A DNA stretch of 64,000 nt from Leptospira stimsonii (lineage in GTDB: Bacteria > Spirochaetota > Leptospiria > Leptospirales > Leptospiraceae): NCBI RefSeq assembly GCF_003545875.1, contig NZ_QHCS01000008.1, positions 62,001 through 126,000 on the forward strand, read 5' to 3'. Below are positions 16,436 to 26,225 of this stretch, piece after piece; within the stretch, counting starts at the first letter, position 1, and each line of letters opens with the position of its first letter. The notes below the pieces were generated by a model that saw nothing but the letters and a program-made list of their open reading frames with translations, had not been told where the DNA came from and made no database searches. The translations under genes and the position numbers were made by a program.

Positions 16436-16500
16436 ACGATCGAAAACTGAGTGACTTCGTCGCCAGATTAAAAAAATAAAGATATTAGAGGATCCACATC

Positions 16501-17115
16501 ATGACCATGTTTTTAGTTGAATACGGCGAAACTTTCATTTTTATTATTATGTTGATTGCAAGTATCGTCGCCCTCGCAGTAGGAACGGAAAGAATTCTCA
16601 TCTTTCGTAAGAACCTAAAAAATACGGACGCAATTCTTCCGGTTCTTACCTCCGAAATTAGAAACGGAAACTTGGATTCGGTCAAATCTCTCGCGGCGGA
16701 AAATCCGGGAAATATCTACGCTAAATTCTCCCAATTCTCCGTCGAAAACTTCAGCGCGGGCCACGAAGGTCTTTCCGAACTTCAGGAAGGAAGAATCATA
16801 GGAGAAAGAATCGAATTGGAAAATCATCTTTCGATTCTAAATACTCTGGGAAACAACGCCCCTTTTATCGGTCTCTTAGGTACGGTCTTAGGTGTGATCA
16901 AGGCATTTTACGGTTTGGGAACGTTAGGAAGTACAGGAGCCGAGTTCGTGATGAGAAGTATTTCGACAGCGCTTCTCGCGACCGCCGCCGGTTTAGGAGT
17001 TGCGATTCCGGTTGTAATGGCCAATAACTATTTTACTCGTAAACTGAAAGTCATTCAGGCCAATTTGGAAATTCTTTCCAGAGAATTTCTTGCAAGCCTT
17101 TCTCGTAAAAAGTAA
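16501..17115 (+). CDS. exbB: ExbB/TolQ/MotA-family proton channel subunit
   Basis: This 204-residue inner-membrane protein has three helices: one near residues 10-30, and two in the conserved block around 118-190 (NAPFIGLLGTVLGVIKAF and LLATAAGLGVAIPVVMANNYF). These match the ExbB core that surrounds ExbD and conducts protons. A GAGG ribosome site lies before the ATG. Together with the ExbD and TonB genes that follow, it would energise the receptor encoded upstream. The length is slightly short for ExbB but normal for MotA/TolQ-type members. Confidence 0.93.
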   Translation: MTMFLVEYGETFIFIIMLIASIVALAVGTERILIFRKNLKNTDAILPVLTSEIRNGNLDSVKSLAAENPGNIYAKFSQFSVENFSAGHEGLSELQEGRIIGERIELENHLSILNTLGNNAPFIGLLGTVLGVIKAFYGLGTLGSTGAEFVMRSISTALLATAAGLGVAIPVVMANNYFTRKLKVIQANLEILSREFLASLSRKK

Positions 17116-17133
17116 TTCAAGGAGATCGGGACT

Positions 17134-17538
17134 ATGGCAGGAACTACTCCATCCGGCGACGGAGATGAAATAGGCAATATCAATATCACTCCCATGGTGG
17201 ATGTGATCTTGGTGCTTTTGGTTATTTTTATGGTAACCGCGAACTTTTTAAAAAAAGAATCCATCAATATCAATCTTCCGAAGGTCGCGGCCGCGGATCC
17301 GAACGTGGCGCAATCCGTACAAGTGGCTTTGACCAAAGACGGTAAAATTCTTTTGGAAGGAGCGGATACTTCGATCGAAAGGTTGAAAGCTCAGTTGGAA
17401 CGGGATTCTAAGATCAGACCGAATATGCGTCTGACTCTTTCCGCGGATTCATCTTTGCCTTACGGTAAGATCGCGGAAACGATGGGAGTGATTCGAAGAG
17501 CGGGCGTTACTAAAATCGCCCTTTCGGTTAAACGTTAG
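17134..17538 (+). CDS. exbD: ExbD/TolR-family protein
   Basis: This 134-residue protein has one N-terminal membrane helix with the conserved proton-carrying Asp23 in NITPMVDVILVLLVIF, followed by a periplasmic ExbD/TolR domain (SININLPKVAAAD, RLTLSADSSLPYGKI, KIALSVKR). AAGGAGA precedes the ATG. It begins 18 bases after exbB and is followed 18 bases later by the TonB gene, so the three are one unit. Confidence 0.93.
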   Translation: MAGTTPSGDGDEIGNINITPMVDVILVLLVIFMVTANFLKKESININLPKVAAADPNVAQSVQVALTKDGKILLEGADTSIERLKAQLERDSKIRPNMRLTLSADSSLPYGKIAETMGVIRRAGVTKIALSVKR

Positions 17539-17556
17539 GCGAAATAGGTAATCAGA

Positions 17557-18195
<639 letters not shown>

Positions 18196-18249
18196 ATTTC
18201 TTATATTCTCGCCGTCTTTTTTCGTTTCTTTTCGTCAAAAAATTATAGA

Positions 18250-18852
18250 TTGATTTTCCATCCTTTCCTCACCAAATCTATTTCCGTTTCGATCATCGTC
18301 GCTTGTTTGTATTTCGTTTTAGCAGAGAATCCGTTTGTAATCGGAGACTCGCAAAGTTCCGTTTCCGGTTTTAAGGTGGATCGGGAAATACCGAAGTTTA
18401 GAATCCGAAACGAAAAAGAAGTTTTTTTTACGGAAGAGAATTTACAAAACGGGAAATATCTTATTTACTTTGGATACGGAGATTGTAGATCGATTTGTAG
18501 AACTGGAATCTCAAAATTGAATCATCTCCTTTCCGTGCGCGAATTTTCCTCGTGGAATTTGGTGTTGGTCAGTTTGGATCCTGAGAAGGATCGAGAGAAG
18601 GAATCCTGGTTGAGGAAATACGTTTCTCACTGGGAAAAATCCCCGATTCTACTCTTACCGGAAAATCGGGAAGAATCCAGAAAAATCGCCAAACGGTTCC
18701 AGCTTATCGTAAACGAAAAATTCTCCGGAGAGATCTTTCATCAAAATTCGCTTTATATCACGGACACGAAAGGAAAGATCCGCGTCGTTATTCCCGATAT
18801 GTCCCAGTTTTCCGAAAAGACGTTTCAAACCGTGAACGTCGCGATCGATTAG
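18250..18852 (+). CDS. Sco1/SenC-like thioredoxin-fold protein
   Basis: This 200-residue protein starts with TTG at 18250. An N-terminal hydrophobic anchor at about 8-25 is followed by a thioredoxin-like domain. The Sco copper-binding set is present: Cys79 and Cys83 in GDCRSIC (CxxxC) and His164 in FHQNSLYITD. The prolines usual in CPDVCP are absent, so it is a divergent member. Sco proteins deliver copper or reduce thiols during cytochrome oxidase assembly. Location 54 bases after tonB suggests it belongs to the locus and hints at copper or redox chemistry there. Confidence 0.8.
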   Translation: MIFHPFLTKSISVSIIVACLYFVLAENPFVIGDSQSSVSGFKVDREIPKFRIRNEKEVFFTEENLQNGKYLIYFGYGDCRSICRTGISKLNHLLSVREFSSWNLVLVSLDPEKDREKESWLRKYVSHWEKSPILLLPENREESRKIAKRFQLIVNEKFSGEIFHQNSLYITDTKGKIRVVIPDMSQFSEKTFQTVNVAID

Positions 18853-18865
18853 AGGTTGATAAACT

Positions 18866-20458
18866 ATGTCGAAAAATAAAAAGCAAAACTCAAAAGTCTC
18901 TTCCGCATCGGAGGAAATGATTACCTTTGGAATCTCGCCTCAACAGAAGGCGTTTGAAAAGTTACGAACCGAAATGAAGTCCGCGGACCGTTTTATTTGG
19001 ATTCTACTTTTGGCGCATATTCCTGCGGCCGTTCTGTTTTCCATCGGTTTTGGAACCTGGAAGTTCGCCTTGTATTCTTCGCTTGTGTTGGGAATCGCGG
19101 GGACCTTGAATTACATTTCCTTTCGAGGAACTCTTTTTAGCAGAATTTTGAATGCCTTGTTGCTTATGATCTATTCCGGAATCTTCATCCAATCGGAATT
19201 GGGAAGAATCGAAATGCACTTCCATATATTCGGAGCCCTTGCGTTTATGCTCATCTATAAGGATTGGAAGGTGATCGTACCCGCCGCGGGTTATATCGCG
19301 GTTCATCATGGAATTCTAAACTACTGTCAAGAGTTCGGTTTAAAATGGAACGAGACCCCGATTGTCATTTTTAACACAGGCGCAGGACTGGAAGTCGTAC
19401 TTGTGCACGCAATATTTGTAATATTTGAATCCGGAATTCTTATCTATTACTCGGTCCTACTAAAAGGAGAATTTTTAGATTACTGGGAAACTTACTATTC
19501 GAAAGAAGAATTTCACTCCGCCAATCTTGTCATTCAGAAGTCGGTTCAAGCTAAAGTGGATTTTTTGAGGGAGAATATGGCTTCTATGGCCAATAGCGCT
19601 CTCAGCGTGGTTAGAAACTCGGACGAGCAGATTTCGAACATCGGTTTGATCGACGCCGCTATGGACAACGCCTTGGAAAATTTGGATCGGGTGTCCAGAG
19701 CTTCCGAGATTCAATCCGAATCTCATAAAGAATTCTCCAATCTCTACTCGACGTTCGAGGAAAAATTTCAAGTTCTCGAGGATGAGATTCAGAACAGCAA
19801 AAAAATCTTGGATAAGGCCGGACAACATACGAGACAAAGTGAAGAATCTTTGCAGAGGATGGACGATTCGATTCGGAAAGTTTCGGCAAGTTATCAGGAG
19901 ATGTCGCAGAGACTTAGAGTGATCAACGACATCGCGGAGAAAGTAAATCTTCTTTCTCTTAATGCTTCTATCGAAGCGGCCCGAGCAGGAGAACAAGGAA
20001 GAGGCTTTGCGGTCGTCGCGGACGAAATTTCCAAACTCGCGGACCAAACGGCGAAAACGATCAAAGAGATACATCGTTTGATTTTGACCGGAAACGAGGC
20101 GATGGATAAAAATACGGAGATCGTTCAACATGGAACACAAACCGTTTCCAAAGTAATCGAAGACGTGAACGAAATTATGAAAGTAACGGAATCGTTTTTT
20201 GAAACCCTAAAGGATCAGACGAAGGTCAGAGAAAGATTGAGCGGTATTTTTGATCGAGTGATTCGAAACGCGGGAGAATTGGAAGTAGTCATCAAAGAGC
20301 AATCCGGGGTCATTCAGGAAGTCAAACAAACTTCCGTCTCGATCGTAGGAGCGACGCAGTTCATTCATAAACTTGCGATCGAATCGTCGGAGATCGCAAA
20401 AACCTGCGAGGAAGTTTCCGGAGATTTAGGACAAGAAGCCGCACTTTTTAAAAATTAA
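18866..20458 (+). CDS. Methyl-accepting chemotaxis protein with histidine-rich membrane sensor domain
   Basis: This 530-residue receptor has no large periplasmic domain. Residues about 40-205 form roughly six helices carrying histidines at membrane-edge positions: EMHFHIFGALAF near 113, AVHHGILNY near 151 and LVHAIF near 182. Similar MHFH/VHH modules are found in front of signalling domains in other bacteria. The C-terminal part is a classic MCP coiled-coil hairpin with the CheA/CheW-contacting tip LLSLNASIEAARAGEQGRGF. It probably senses a ligand, metal or redox state within the membrane. AGAGG precedes the ATG; it starts 13 bases after the Sco gene. Confidence 0.9.
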   Translation: MSKNKKQNSKVSSASEEMITFGISPQQKAFEKLRTEMKSADRFIWILLLAHIPAAVLFSIGFGTWKFALYSSLVLGIAGTLNYISFRGTLFSRILNALLLMIYSGIFIQSELGRIEMHFHIFGALAFMLIYKDWKVIVPAAGYIAVHHGILNYCQEFGLKWNETPIVIFNTGAGLEVVLVHAIFVIFESGILIYYSVLLKGEFLDYWETYYSKEEFHSANLVIQKSVQAKVDFLRENMASMANSALSVVRNSDEQISNIGLIDAAMDNALENLDRVSRASEIQSESHKEFSNLYSTFEEKFQVLEDEIQNSKKILDKAGQHTRQSEESLQRMDDSIRKVSASYQEMSQRLRVINDIAEKVNLLSLNASIEAARAGEQGRGFAVVADEISKLADQTAKTIKEIHRLILTGNEAMDKNTEIVQHGTQTVSKVIEDVNEIMKVTESFFETLKDQTKVRERLSGIFDRVIRNAGELEVVIKEQSGVIQEVKQTSVSIVGATQFIHKLAIESSEIAKTCEEVSGDLGQEAALFKN

Positions 20459-20533
20459 AAAATTCTTGCGGATCGGATTCCGAGACCTATACTGCACCAT
20501 TGACCGTAATTAGACTAACAGATGGAGACGAAG

Positions 20534-20992
20534 ATGAAATTCAAAGGATCTGCTTTTATCGCTTTTCTTTTTTTAACCTTACCGCTTTTACCACTTTCCA
20601 CTCCCCCGACTCTCGAAAACCAAATTAGAAATTCGGATTATATCGCGCTCACTCGGATTACAAACGTTCACGAGAAAAAAATTTCCGATACGACCGTTTC
20701 CGTGACCGCAACGGTTGAAATTTTAAAACCCTGGAAGGGAGGGGAAAAATTGCCGACGAAATTCGAGATTGGATTTATGATTTTCCCCGAATTGCTGGGT
20801 AAGTGGTTGAAGGCCGCTCCTCCGGAAGGAGACTACATTCTTTTTTTGATTCAAAAAACGGTAAAAGACAGCAAAGGAAACGAATCCAAACTGATTGCAT
20901 TGTACGAACCCCATCCGTTCGCATTCAAAGAATATGCGAGAGAAACGGAAGATCAGATCAAAGAAATCATTCAATCTCAAAAAGGGAATTAA
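20534..20992 (+). CDS. Secreted hypothetical protein
   Basis: It encodes about 152 residues. The ATG at 20534 has GGAG six bases upstream; the one at 20522 has no ribosome site. A signal peptide (AFIAFLFLTLPLLPLS) is followed by a beta-rich soluble domain (SDYIALTRITNV, VTATVEILKPWKGG, GDYILFLIQK). The pattern of a short exported beta domain with a K-P-W-K-G segment resembles secreted proteins that carry NTR/TIMP-like folds, but this is only an impression. It ends 9 bases before the protease gene start, so the two may be co-expressed, possibly as inhibitor or partner. Confidence 0.68.
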   Translation: MKFKGSAFIAFLFLTLPLLPLSTPPTLENQIRNSDYIALTRITNVHEKKISDTTVSVTATVEILKPWKGGEKLPTKFEIGFMIFPELLGKWLKAAPPEGDYILFLIQKTVKDSKGNESKLIALYEPHPFAFKEYARETEDQIKEIIQSQKGN

Positions 20993-21001
20993 ACTAAGTA
21001 T

Positions 21002-23407
21002 ATGAGAATTTCAAAATATTCTTTAATCATCTTCATTCTTTTTGTTTCGGTCCAGGCTTCCGTTTTCTCTCAACCTTCTCTTCGTTCTTTGGGAATGAAA
21101 CAGGAATCTTCCGAACTCCTTGCTTCTTTAAAGGATACGAACCCGTATGGGATATCTCACAGAGGACTTTCCTCCAAGGTGGATCTTTCCGATTCGATGC
21201 CGCCTGTCGGAAATCAAGGCGAACAAGGAAGTTGTGTCGCTTGGTCGACCGCTTACGCGACGAAAAGTTTTCAAGAATATATCGAAAGAAAAGGTTCTAA
21301 GGATTGGTCTTTGCGAACTCAGGACGGAAGCCCGAATTATACGAAAATATTCTCGCCGGCTTTCATCTACAATCAAATCAACGGCGGAAGGGACAACGGT
21401 TCCCTGATCTCCGACGCGATGAGGGTGATGGTGGAAATGGGTGCGGCTCCTTGGGATCAAATGCCCTACAATCCTGCCGATTATCGAGCGCGACCTTCTC
21501 AGGCCGCAATCGCCGCCGCGTCTCGTTTTAAGGCGAAAGAATTTCTAAGAGTCAAAACCACCGATCTTTCGGAAGTAAAAGCCCAACTCGCGGAAGGGAA
21601 ACCGGTCGTTGCGGGTATATTAGTATATGAGAATTTCTTTAACTTAAAGGGTGATACGATTTACAAGGAAGGAGTCGGTAAAACCTACGGCGGGCACGCG
21701 ATCGCGCTCGTCGGTTTTGACGATTCCAAAAACGCAGTGAAGTTTATCAATTCTTGGGGAAAGGATTGGGGCGATCAAGGATACGGATATATCGACTATC
21801 GCTGGTTTACAAAAATTTGCCAGGGTGCGTTTGTGATGGTGGATCAAGTGGAGGCCGTTACCGACCAAGGGAAACCCGATTCCGCAACTCCGGATCCTGC
21901 TACGGTTTCAGGCGATACCAATAACAATCCGGTTCCACCTTCTACGATTACTGCTTCGCAGGGAAGTTTTAGCGATAAGGTTACGATCAACTGGGAAGTT
22001 GTTCCGGGTGCGGTCGGATACGAAGTGCATAGAAAGGCTCCCGGAGATTCCGGTTTTTCCAAGATCGGTCTTTCTGCGACCAATAGTTTTAGCGACGACG
22101 GAGTTCAACCGAATCTCGCGTATAGATACAAAATTCTTACGTTAACCGATACATCGGCTTCCGATCTTTCTCCCGGAGAAGTGATCGGCTTTGCAAAGAC
22201 CGAAGAATTAAAACCGCCTCCGAAAGTATTAGGACTTAAAGCGACACAAGGCCAGTATGATAATAAAGTAGAATTGGCCTGGGAACCAGCGGATGCTTCC
22301 GCGGAATACCAAGTCTTTAAGTATAACAAAACGCAGAAGAGATACAATCCGATCGGAAATTCGAAACTGAACAGTTATACGGATACGACCGCGGCAAAAA
22401 AAGGGATCGTTGAAATTTACGTGGTTTCCGCAAAGCTCAACGGTAAAACCGGCGAACCTTCCGACGCGGCAAGCGGATTTACTTCACAACCGAAAACGCC
22501 TCCCGCAAAACCTCTCGGTTTGGTAGCGACGAGAGGAGCGTATCAGAGTAAGATCGAACTCAGATGGAAAAAAGTATCCGGAGCTTCGAAATATCTCGTA
22601 TTTCGTTACGTGAAATCCGGCTGGATCGGCGGTGGCGCTTGGGAAAAAATTTCCGAAACGGGTGCGGAAGAATTCGTAGATGAAAATCTTCCCGCACGTT
22701 ATGCGTATTACTCGGTCACGGCGGTGAATGAGGAAGGTAAGAACGGTCCCTTCTCCAGTTTTGCTTACGGATTTACGGATCCGAACAAACAGAGAGGAGT
22801 GAAACTTTCCGCCCCTGAAAACGTAAATGGTCTGGTGGACGTAAAGAATTTCAAAATATCTCTCACATGGGATAAAGTAAAAGAGGCTTCTGAATATTAT
22901 ATTTTTCGAAAGAAGAGAGGGGAATCCTCATGGACGTTCCTCGGATCGTCTGGAGAAAAGAATTCGTATGTAGCGGATATTCCTGCAAAGGAAACCCTAT
23001 TTTTGTATTCCGTTACTTCCAAATCGGATCTTGGCGGAGAAAGTAGCAACTCTCTTCCCGCATCTGCGGTTCTTTCCACTGCTGTCGTTGCACCGAAAAA
23101 AAGGACGTTTGGGGGAGATTCTACGCTTGAAAAGTTCAAGGGTCCTTGGACAGCGATGGCTTGGGACGGAAACAACGGAGTCAGCCAAGTTCTTTTGGAA
23201 ATCGAAAGCCAGGACAACGTAAACTACGTAGTGAAGTTCAATAAGAAGAAAATCTTCGAAGGAAAATACGTAGAAGAATCTCCGATCATTGACAAAGACG
23301 GAAAGTTTAAGATCGAAATCGAAAAATCCGGAGACGCACTTTCCGTTACGATGAAAGATCAAACGATTGTAAATCAGAAATCGAATCTTTCCTTCTTAAA
23401 AGAATAA
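21002..23407 (+). CDS. Secreted papain-like (C1) cysteine peptidase with fibronectin type III repeats
   Basis: This 801-residue protein has a signal peptide at 1-23. A C1 peptidase domain spans about 58-275: Gln72 (oxyanion hole) and Cys78 in NQGEQGSCVAWS, His232 in GGHAIALVGFDD, and Asn250 in FINSWGKDWG, so the catalytic set is complete. Unlike classic papain there is almost no inhibitory propeptide. Four fibronectin type III-like repeats follow at about 310-395, 402-490, 500-590 and 600-690, then a C-terminal beta domain of about 100 residues. Such repeats suggest surface binding. It could process host or outer-membrane proteins; the target is unknown. Confidence 0.9.
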   Translation: MRISKYSLIIFILFVSVQASVFSQPSLRSLGMKQESSELLASLKDTNPYGISHRGLSSKVDLSDSMPPVGNQGEQGSCVAWSTAYATKSFQEYIERKGSKDWSLRTQDGSPNYTKIFSPAFIYNQINGGRDNGSLISDAMRVMVEMGAAPWDQMPYNPADYRARPSQAAIAAASRFKAKEFLRVKTTDLSEVKAQLAEGKPVVAGILVYENFFNLKGDTIYKEGVGKTYGGHAIALVGFDDSKNAVKFINSWGKDWGDQGYGYIDYRWFTKICQGAFVMVDQVEAVTDQGKPDSATPDPATVSGDTNNNPVPPSTITASQGSFSDKVTINWEVVPGAVGYEVHRKAPGDSGFSKIGLSATNSFSDDGVQPNLAYRYKILTLTDTSASDLSPGEVIGFAKTEELKPPPKVLGLKATQGQYDNKVELAWEPADASAEYQVFKYNKTQKRYNPIGNSKLNSYTDTTAAKKGIVEIYVVSAKLNGKTGEPSDAASGFTSQPKTPPAKPLGLVATRGAYQSKIELRWKKVSGASKYLVFRYVKSGWIGGGAWEKISETGAEEFVDENLPARYAYYSVTAVNEEGKNGPFSSFAYGFTDPNKQRGVKLSAPENVNGLVDVKNFKISLTWDKVKEASEYYIFRKKRGESSWTFLGSSGEKNSYVADIPAKETLFLYSVTSKSDLGGESSNSLPASAVLSTAVVAPKKRTFGGDSTLEKFKGPWTAMAWDGNNGVSQVLLEIESQDNVNYVVKFNKKKIFEGKYVEESPIIDKDGKFKIEIEKSGDALSVTMKDQTIVNQKSNLSFLKE

Positions 23408-23846
23408 GGAAGAATCAAAAACCACAAGGATGTAAAGCCGATGAACAAGCTAAGTCTGCCTTACATCCTTGCGGTAAGTACTTTGCATTTTCAGAATGAA
23501 GATTCATTGCAATGTCTGTTTTTTCGATTGTAAATCGGTTTTCAGGCAGAGTTTTCCTCCTCTTTACTGAGAAGGTCGAGATCGAACTTAGGAAATCGAT
23601 CGCAAAATAAGAAATTCGATAATCGGAGTTTTTTGCTTATACAATTTGTCTTTCGATTTGCAAGTCCCTCACTTTAAAATTCCCTAAGTTAGGCACTCAT
23701 TCCTTTGCGCGTTTCTCCGTTCAATTCTAGGTCGCCTTGGTCGAGATTTTTCTGAGTGAATAGACAATCCGCTCGTTCTTTGTTCCTTCCGGAAAAATGG
23801 TCAATCATTGGTTGCGTTTTTCGATGGAAGGAGGATAACCAGATTT
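23408..23846. other. Intergenic region
   Basis: No gene is apparent. An inverted repeat (AAGGATGTAA at 23426-23435, TTACATCCTT at 23461-23470, loop of 25) lies 18 bases after the protease stop. No T-run follows, so it is not a standard terminator. Confidence 0.4.
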
Positions 23847-24404
23847 ATGAGAAAAGTTGTTTTTGCGTTCAATATTTCTACCGACGGATATTGCGGTCAC
23901 ACGGACATGAACGCTGACGAAGACGTGCATAAGTACTTTGCCAATCTAATGCTAACCGCGGGTCAAATTCTTTATGGAAGAATTACGTATCAGTTGATGA
24001 TACCGTTTTGGCCCGAAATCGCCAGAGACCAATCCATGTCCAAGACGACTAACGAATTCGCTCTTGCCTTCGATTCGGTCGAGAAGATCTTATTCTCCAG
24101 AACTTTAAAACACGTTGAGGATAGAAATAGCAGATTGGCACGGGAGGATATCGCGGATGAAGTGATCGCGTTGAAGCGACAACCGGGAAAAGATATTTTC
24201 GTGGGAAGTTTAAGTATCGCTTCCCAACTTTCGACGCTTCATCTGATTGATGAATATCGTTTCGTAGTTCATCCTGTTCTTGTCGGGAAAGGCCCTCGGT
24301 TATTTGATGCCGCAAAATTACAAGAGAGTATTCAGTTGGACCTTCTCGGTTCGGAAACTTTTAAATCCGGCACCATCGCGCTTCATTACAAAAGACGTCA
24401 GTGA
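23847..24404 (+). CDS. RibD C-terminal/dihydrofolate reductase-fold protein
   Basis: This 185-residue protein belongs to the widespread YyaP/RibD_C family of DHFR-fold oxidoreductases. Visible elements are the N-terminal VFAFNISTDGYCGH, the LYGRITYQLM segment where NADPH-binding families have GRxTY, FVGSLSIASQL (a GG/GS nucleotide loop) and the C-terminal VHPVLVGKGPRLF. I chose ATG 23847 because it follows AAGGAGG; the longer TTG frame lacks support. It stands alone. The substrate is unknown; members are often stress-induced reductases. Confidence 0.85.
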   Translation: MRKVVFAFNISTDGYCGHTDMNADEDVHKYFANLMLTAGQILYGRITYQLMIPFWPEIARDQSMSKTTNEFALAFDSVEKILFSRTLKHVEDRNSRLAREDIADEVIALKRQPGKDIFVGSLSIASQLSTLHLIDEYRFVVHPVLVGKGPRLFDAAKLQESIQLDLLGSETFKSGTIALHYKRRQ

Positions 24405-24745
24405 AGTAAATTTTTTCTTTCGAATGGTTCGTGGATCCTCGATTGAATGTGACGCGCGGTTTCGTTTTCCTTAGAAAGCCGAAAGGATTGCGAGGGCGTT
24501 CCAGTTAAGCATTAGTTTCTCTCTATCGAGTTTGGTTTTTGATGTGATGCTCGCGCCGAAATTACATCGACCTTGACTCGCTAAGGTGAATTTCGATCTC
24601 GGATTCGCGTATTCATTTTGCAATTCGTTTCAGAAGCGAGGGGAATCCCAATTCTTTCTCAAGTTACGAACAATTTGCCGATGCGAGCGTTGGAAAAGAA
24701 AGTCTGCTCCTTTGTGTTGTAAGCAAAAATGAGGAAGGAATTATT
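24405..24745. other. Intergenic region
   Basis: Between convergent genes. I see no gene, repeat or clear terminator. Confidence 0.4.
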
Positions 24746-26116
24746 TTACGAAATCAAACCCAATTCTTTTGAAAGTTTAAAGATATTTCCTTTCGCCTTC
24801 AATTTCAAAAGGAGTTCATCCGAGTTGAGAATCTTATTCACGACCGATTCCGGAAGATCCTGCATTTCCTCGTAGATTTCCTTGTATTCTTCGATCGAAA
24901 TTTTCGTACAGAAGAGATTGGCTTGGAAGTAATAGACTTGGTGTGCGATGAGGAAGTTGAGAGAATCGATGTCTTCCAAAGCTTCCGCTGTGATGATCGC
25001 TTCTCTGTTATCCGAAAGTCTTCTACAATAATCGATAAACGCGAGGTTGTCTAAGAATTTTGTAAGATCCTGATCCGCCTTGAATTTAAAACTGATCGGG
25101 TCGAGTTTGAATTCTTTGATCATTTCTCCGAGATCCAAAACGATCTGGTGACTCTGACTTTTAACTCCGAAATCATCCGCGGCGAAACTGATTCCGAAAT
25201 TCCAAAAACGTTTACAGACACTTTTGAGCGTGATCTCCGCTTCTTCGTACGGTTTTTCGATCAGCTCCATCCTCACGAGAGCCGGACTTAGATTTTGATT
25301 GAGAAGAAGGTTGTGAAACCGGGTTACCTTCTCATCCGTGTCGAACGTATCGATCAGAGTCTGAGGAGAAATGTTGAATTTTAAGAGTCCCGGCGCCCCG
25401 TTACAACACATCGTAAGTTTTTCCAAGATCAGAAGTTCGATCCGATTTAAGTCCTGATCGTGAGGAATATCCCGAATTAGGTCCGCATAACCGGCGTAAG
25501 CTTCTCCGCCCACAAAAACCTCCCCCCCCTTCATCGAATACGTGTGAAGTTTGTGGTTGTAGTGGATGATCGGCTGGATTACCGCGTCCGCTTTTTCGCC
25601 CGCGAAGTAATCGTTGACCCGATTGAGATACGTCCAACTCCAACGAATGAGATTGTCTTTTAGGTTCTTGAGGGAAGAAACTTCCAGTTCGTGAAAGATT
25701 TCATCCACGTAAGAGATATAATTGCACTGGGTTCTCGCGATTCCGAAATCGAAGTTCATAGAACCGTTCTTGATCGATACTTCTCGGAATCTTCCCAACA
25801 CGGAATCAAAGTTTAAGAATCCGTTGGATCCGCTGATTTGAACCGGAGCGACTCCGATCAAAAGATTCTTCTTATCCCCGTAACAATAATAAGAATAGTG
25901 ATTTTCCGCGCCGGGATGAAGTTCCGAAATTTTGATCGGAACCAATTGTAGAAAATCCAAAAATGAAAGGGATTTGATGTCTTGAAATCTTAGGAGAACG
26001 ATCGGTTTTCCGCGATTCTCGTTGATAAAGACGTTCTTGAATTGTTCAATCTCGCCTTCATCAAAGGAGCGGATCTTCGGACTTTTAGAAGTTGTCATTT
26101 CAGCCTTTGTTTGCAA
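24746..26116 (-). CDS. Divergent EAL-domain protein (possible c-di-GMP phosphodiesterase)
   Basis: In this 456-residue protein, residues about 178-410 follow the EAL fold. The signature is EAY rather than EAL (Glu205). Other catalytic positions can be placed: Asn248 (NISP), Glu284 (ELIE), Asp314-Asp315 (AADDFG), Lys344, Glu378 (AEAL) and Gln398 (FQAN for QGY). The Asp of the usual KID motif appears as Lys346. Most metal ligands are thus kept although the surrounding motifs are unusual. The N-terminal 175 residues form an unrecognised, probably sensory domain. It may hydrolyse or merely bind c-di-GMP. Transcribed alone. Confidence 0.78.
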   Translation of the reverse strand: MQTKAEMTTSKSPKIRSFDEGEIEQFKNVFINENRGKPIVLLRFQDIKSLSFLDFLQLVPIKISELHPGAENHYSYYCYGDKKNLLIGVAPVQISGSNGFLNFDSVLGRFREVSIKNGSMNFDFGIARTQCNYISYVDEIFHELEVSSLKNLKDNLIRWSWTYLNRVNDYFAGEKADAVIQPIIHYNHKLHTYSMKGGEVFVGGEAYAGYADLIRDIPHDQDLNRIELLILEKLTMCCNGAPGLLKFNISPQTLIDTFDTDEKVTRFHNLLLNQNLSPALVRMELIEKPYEEAEITLKSVCKRFWNFGISFAADDFGVKSQSHQIVLDLGEMIKEFKLDPISFKFKADQDLTKFLDNLAFIDYCRRLSDNREAIITAEALEDIDSLNFLIAHQVYYFQANLFCTKISIEEYKEIYEEMQDLPESVVNKILNSDELLLKLKAKGNIFKLSKELGLIS

Positions 26117-26225
26117 AAGATCCGTCCGTTTCCGGACTCGAGTCCATCATAACAGTTGAGATATTTAGAACCATCGATTCATCGTTCTAATAAAAAGATT
26201 CGATGGAGGATTCTCTTTGTAAAGC

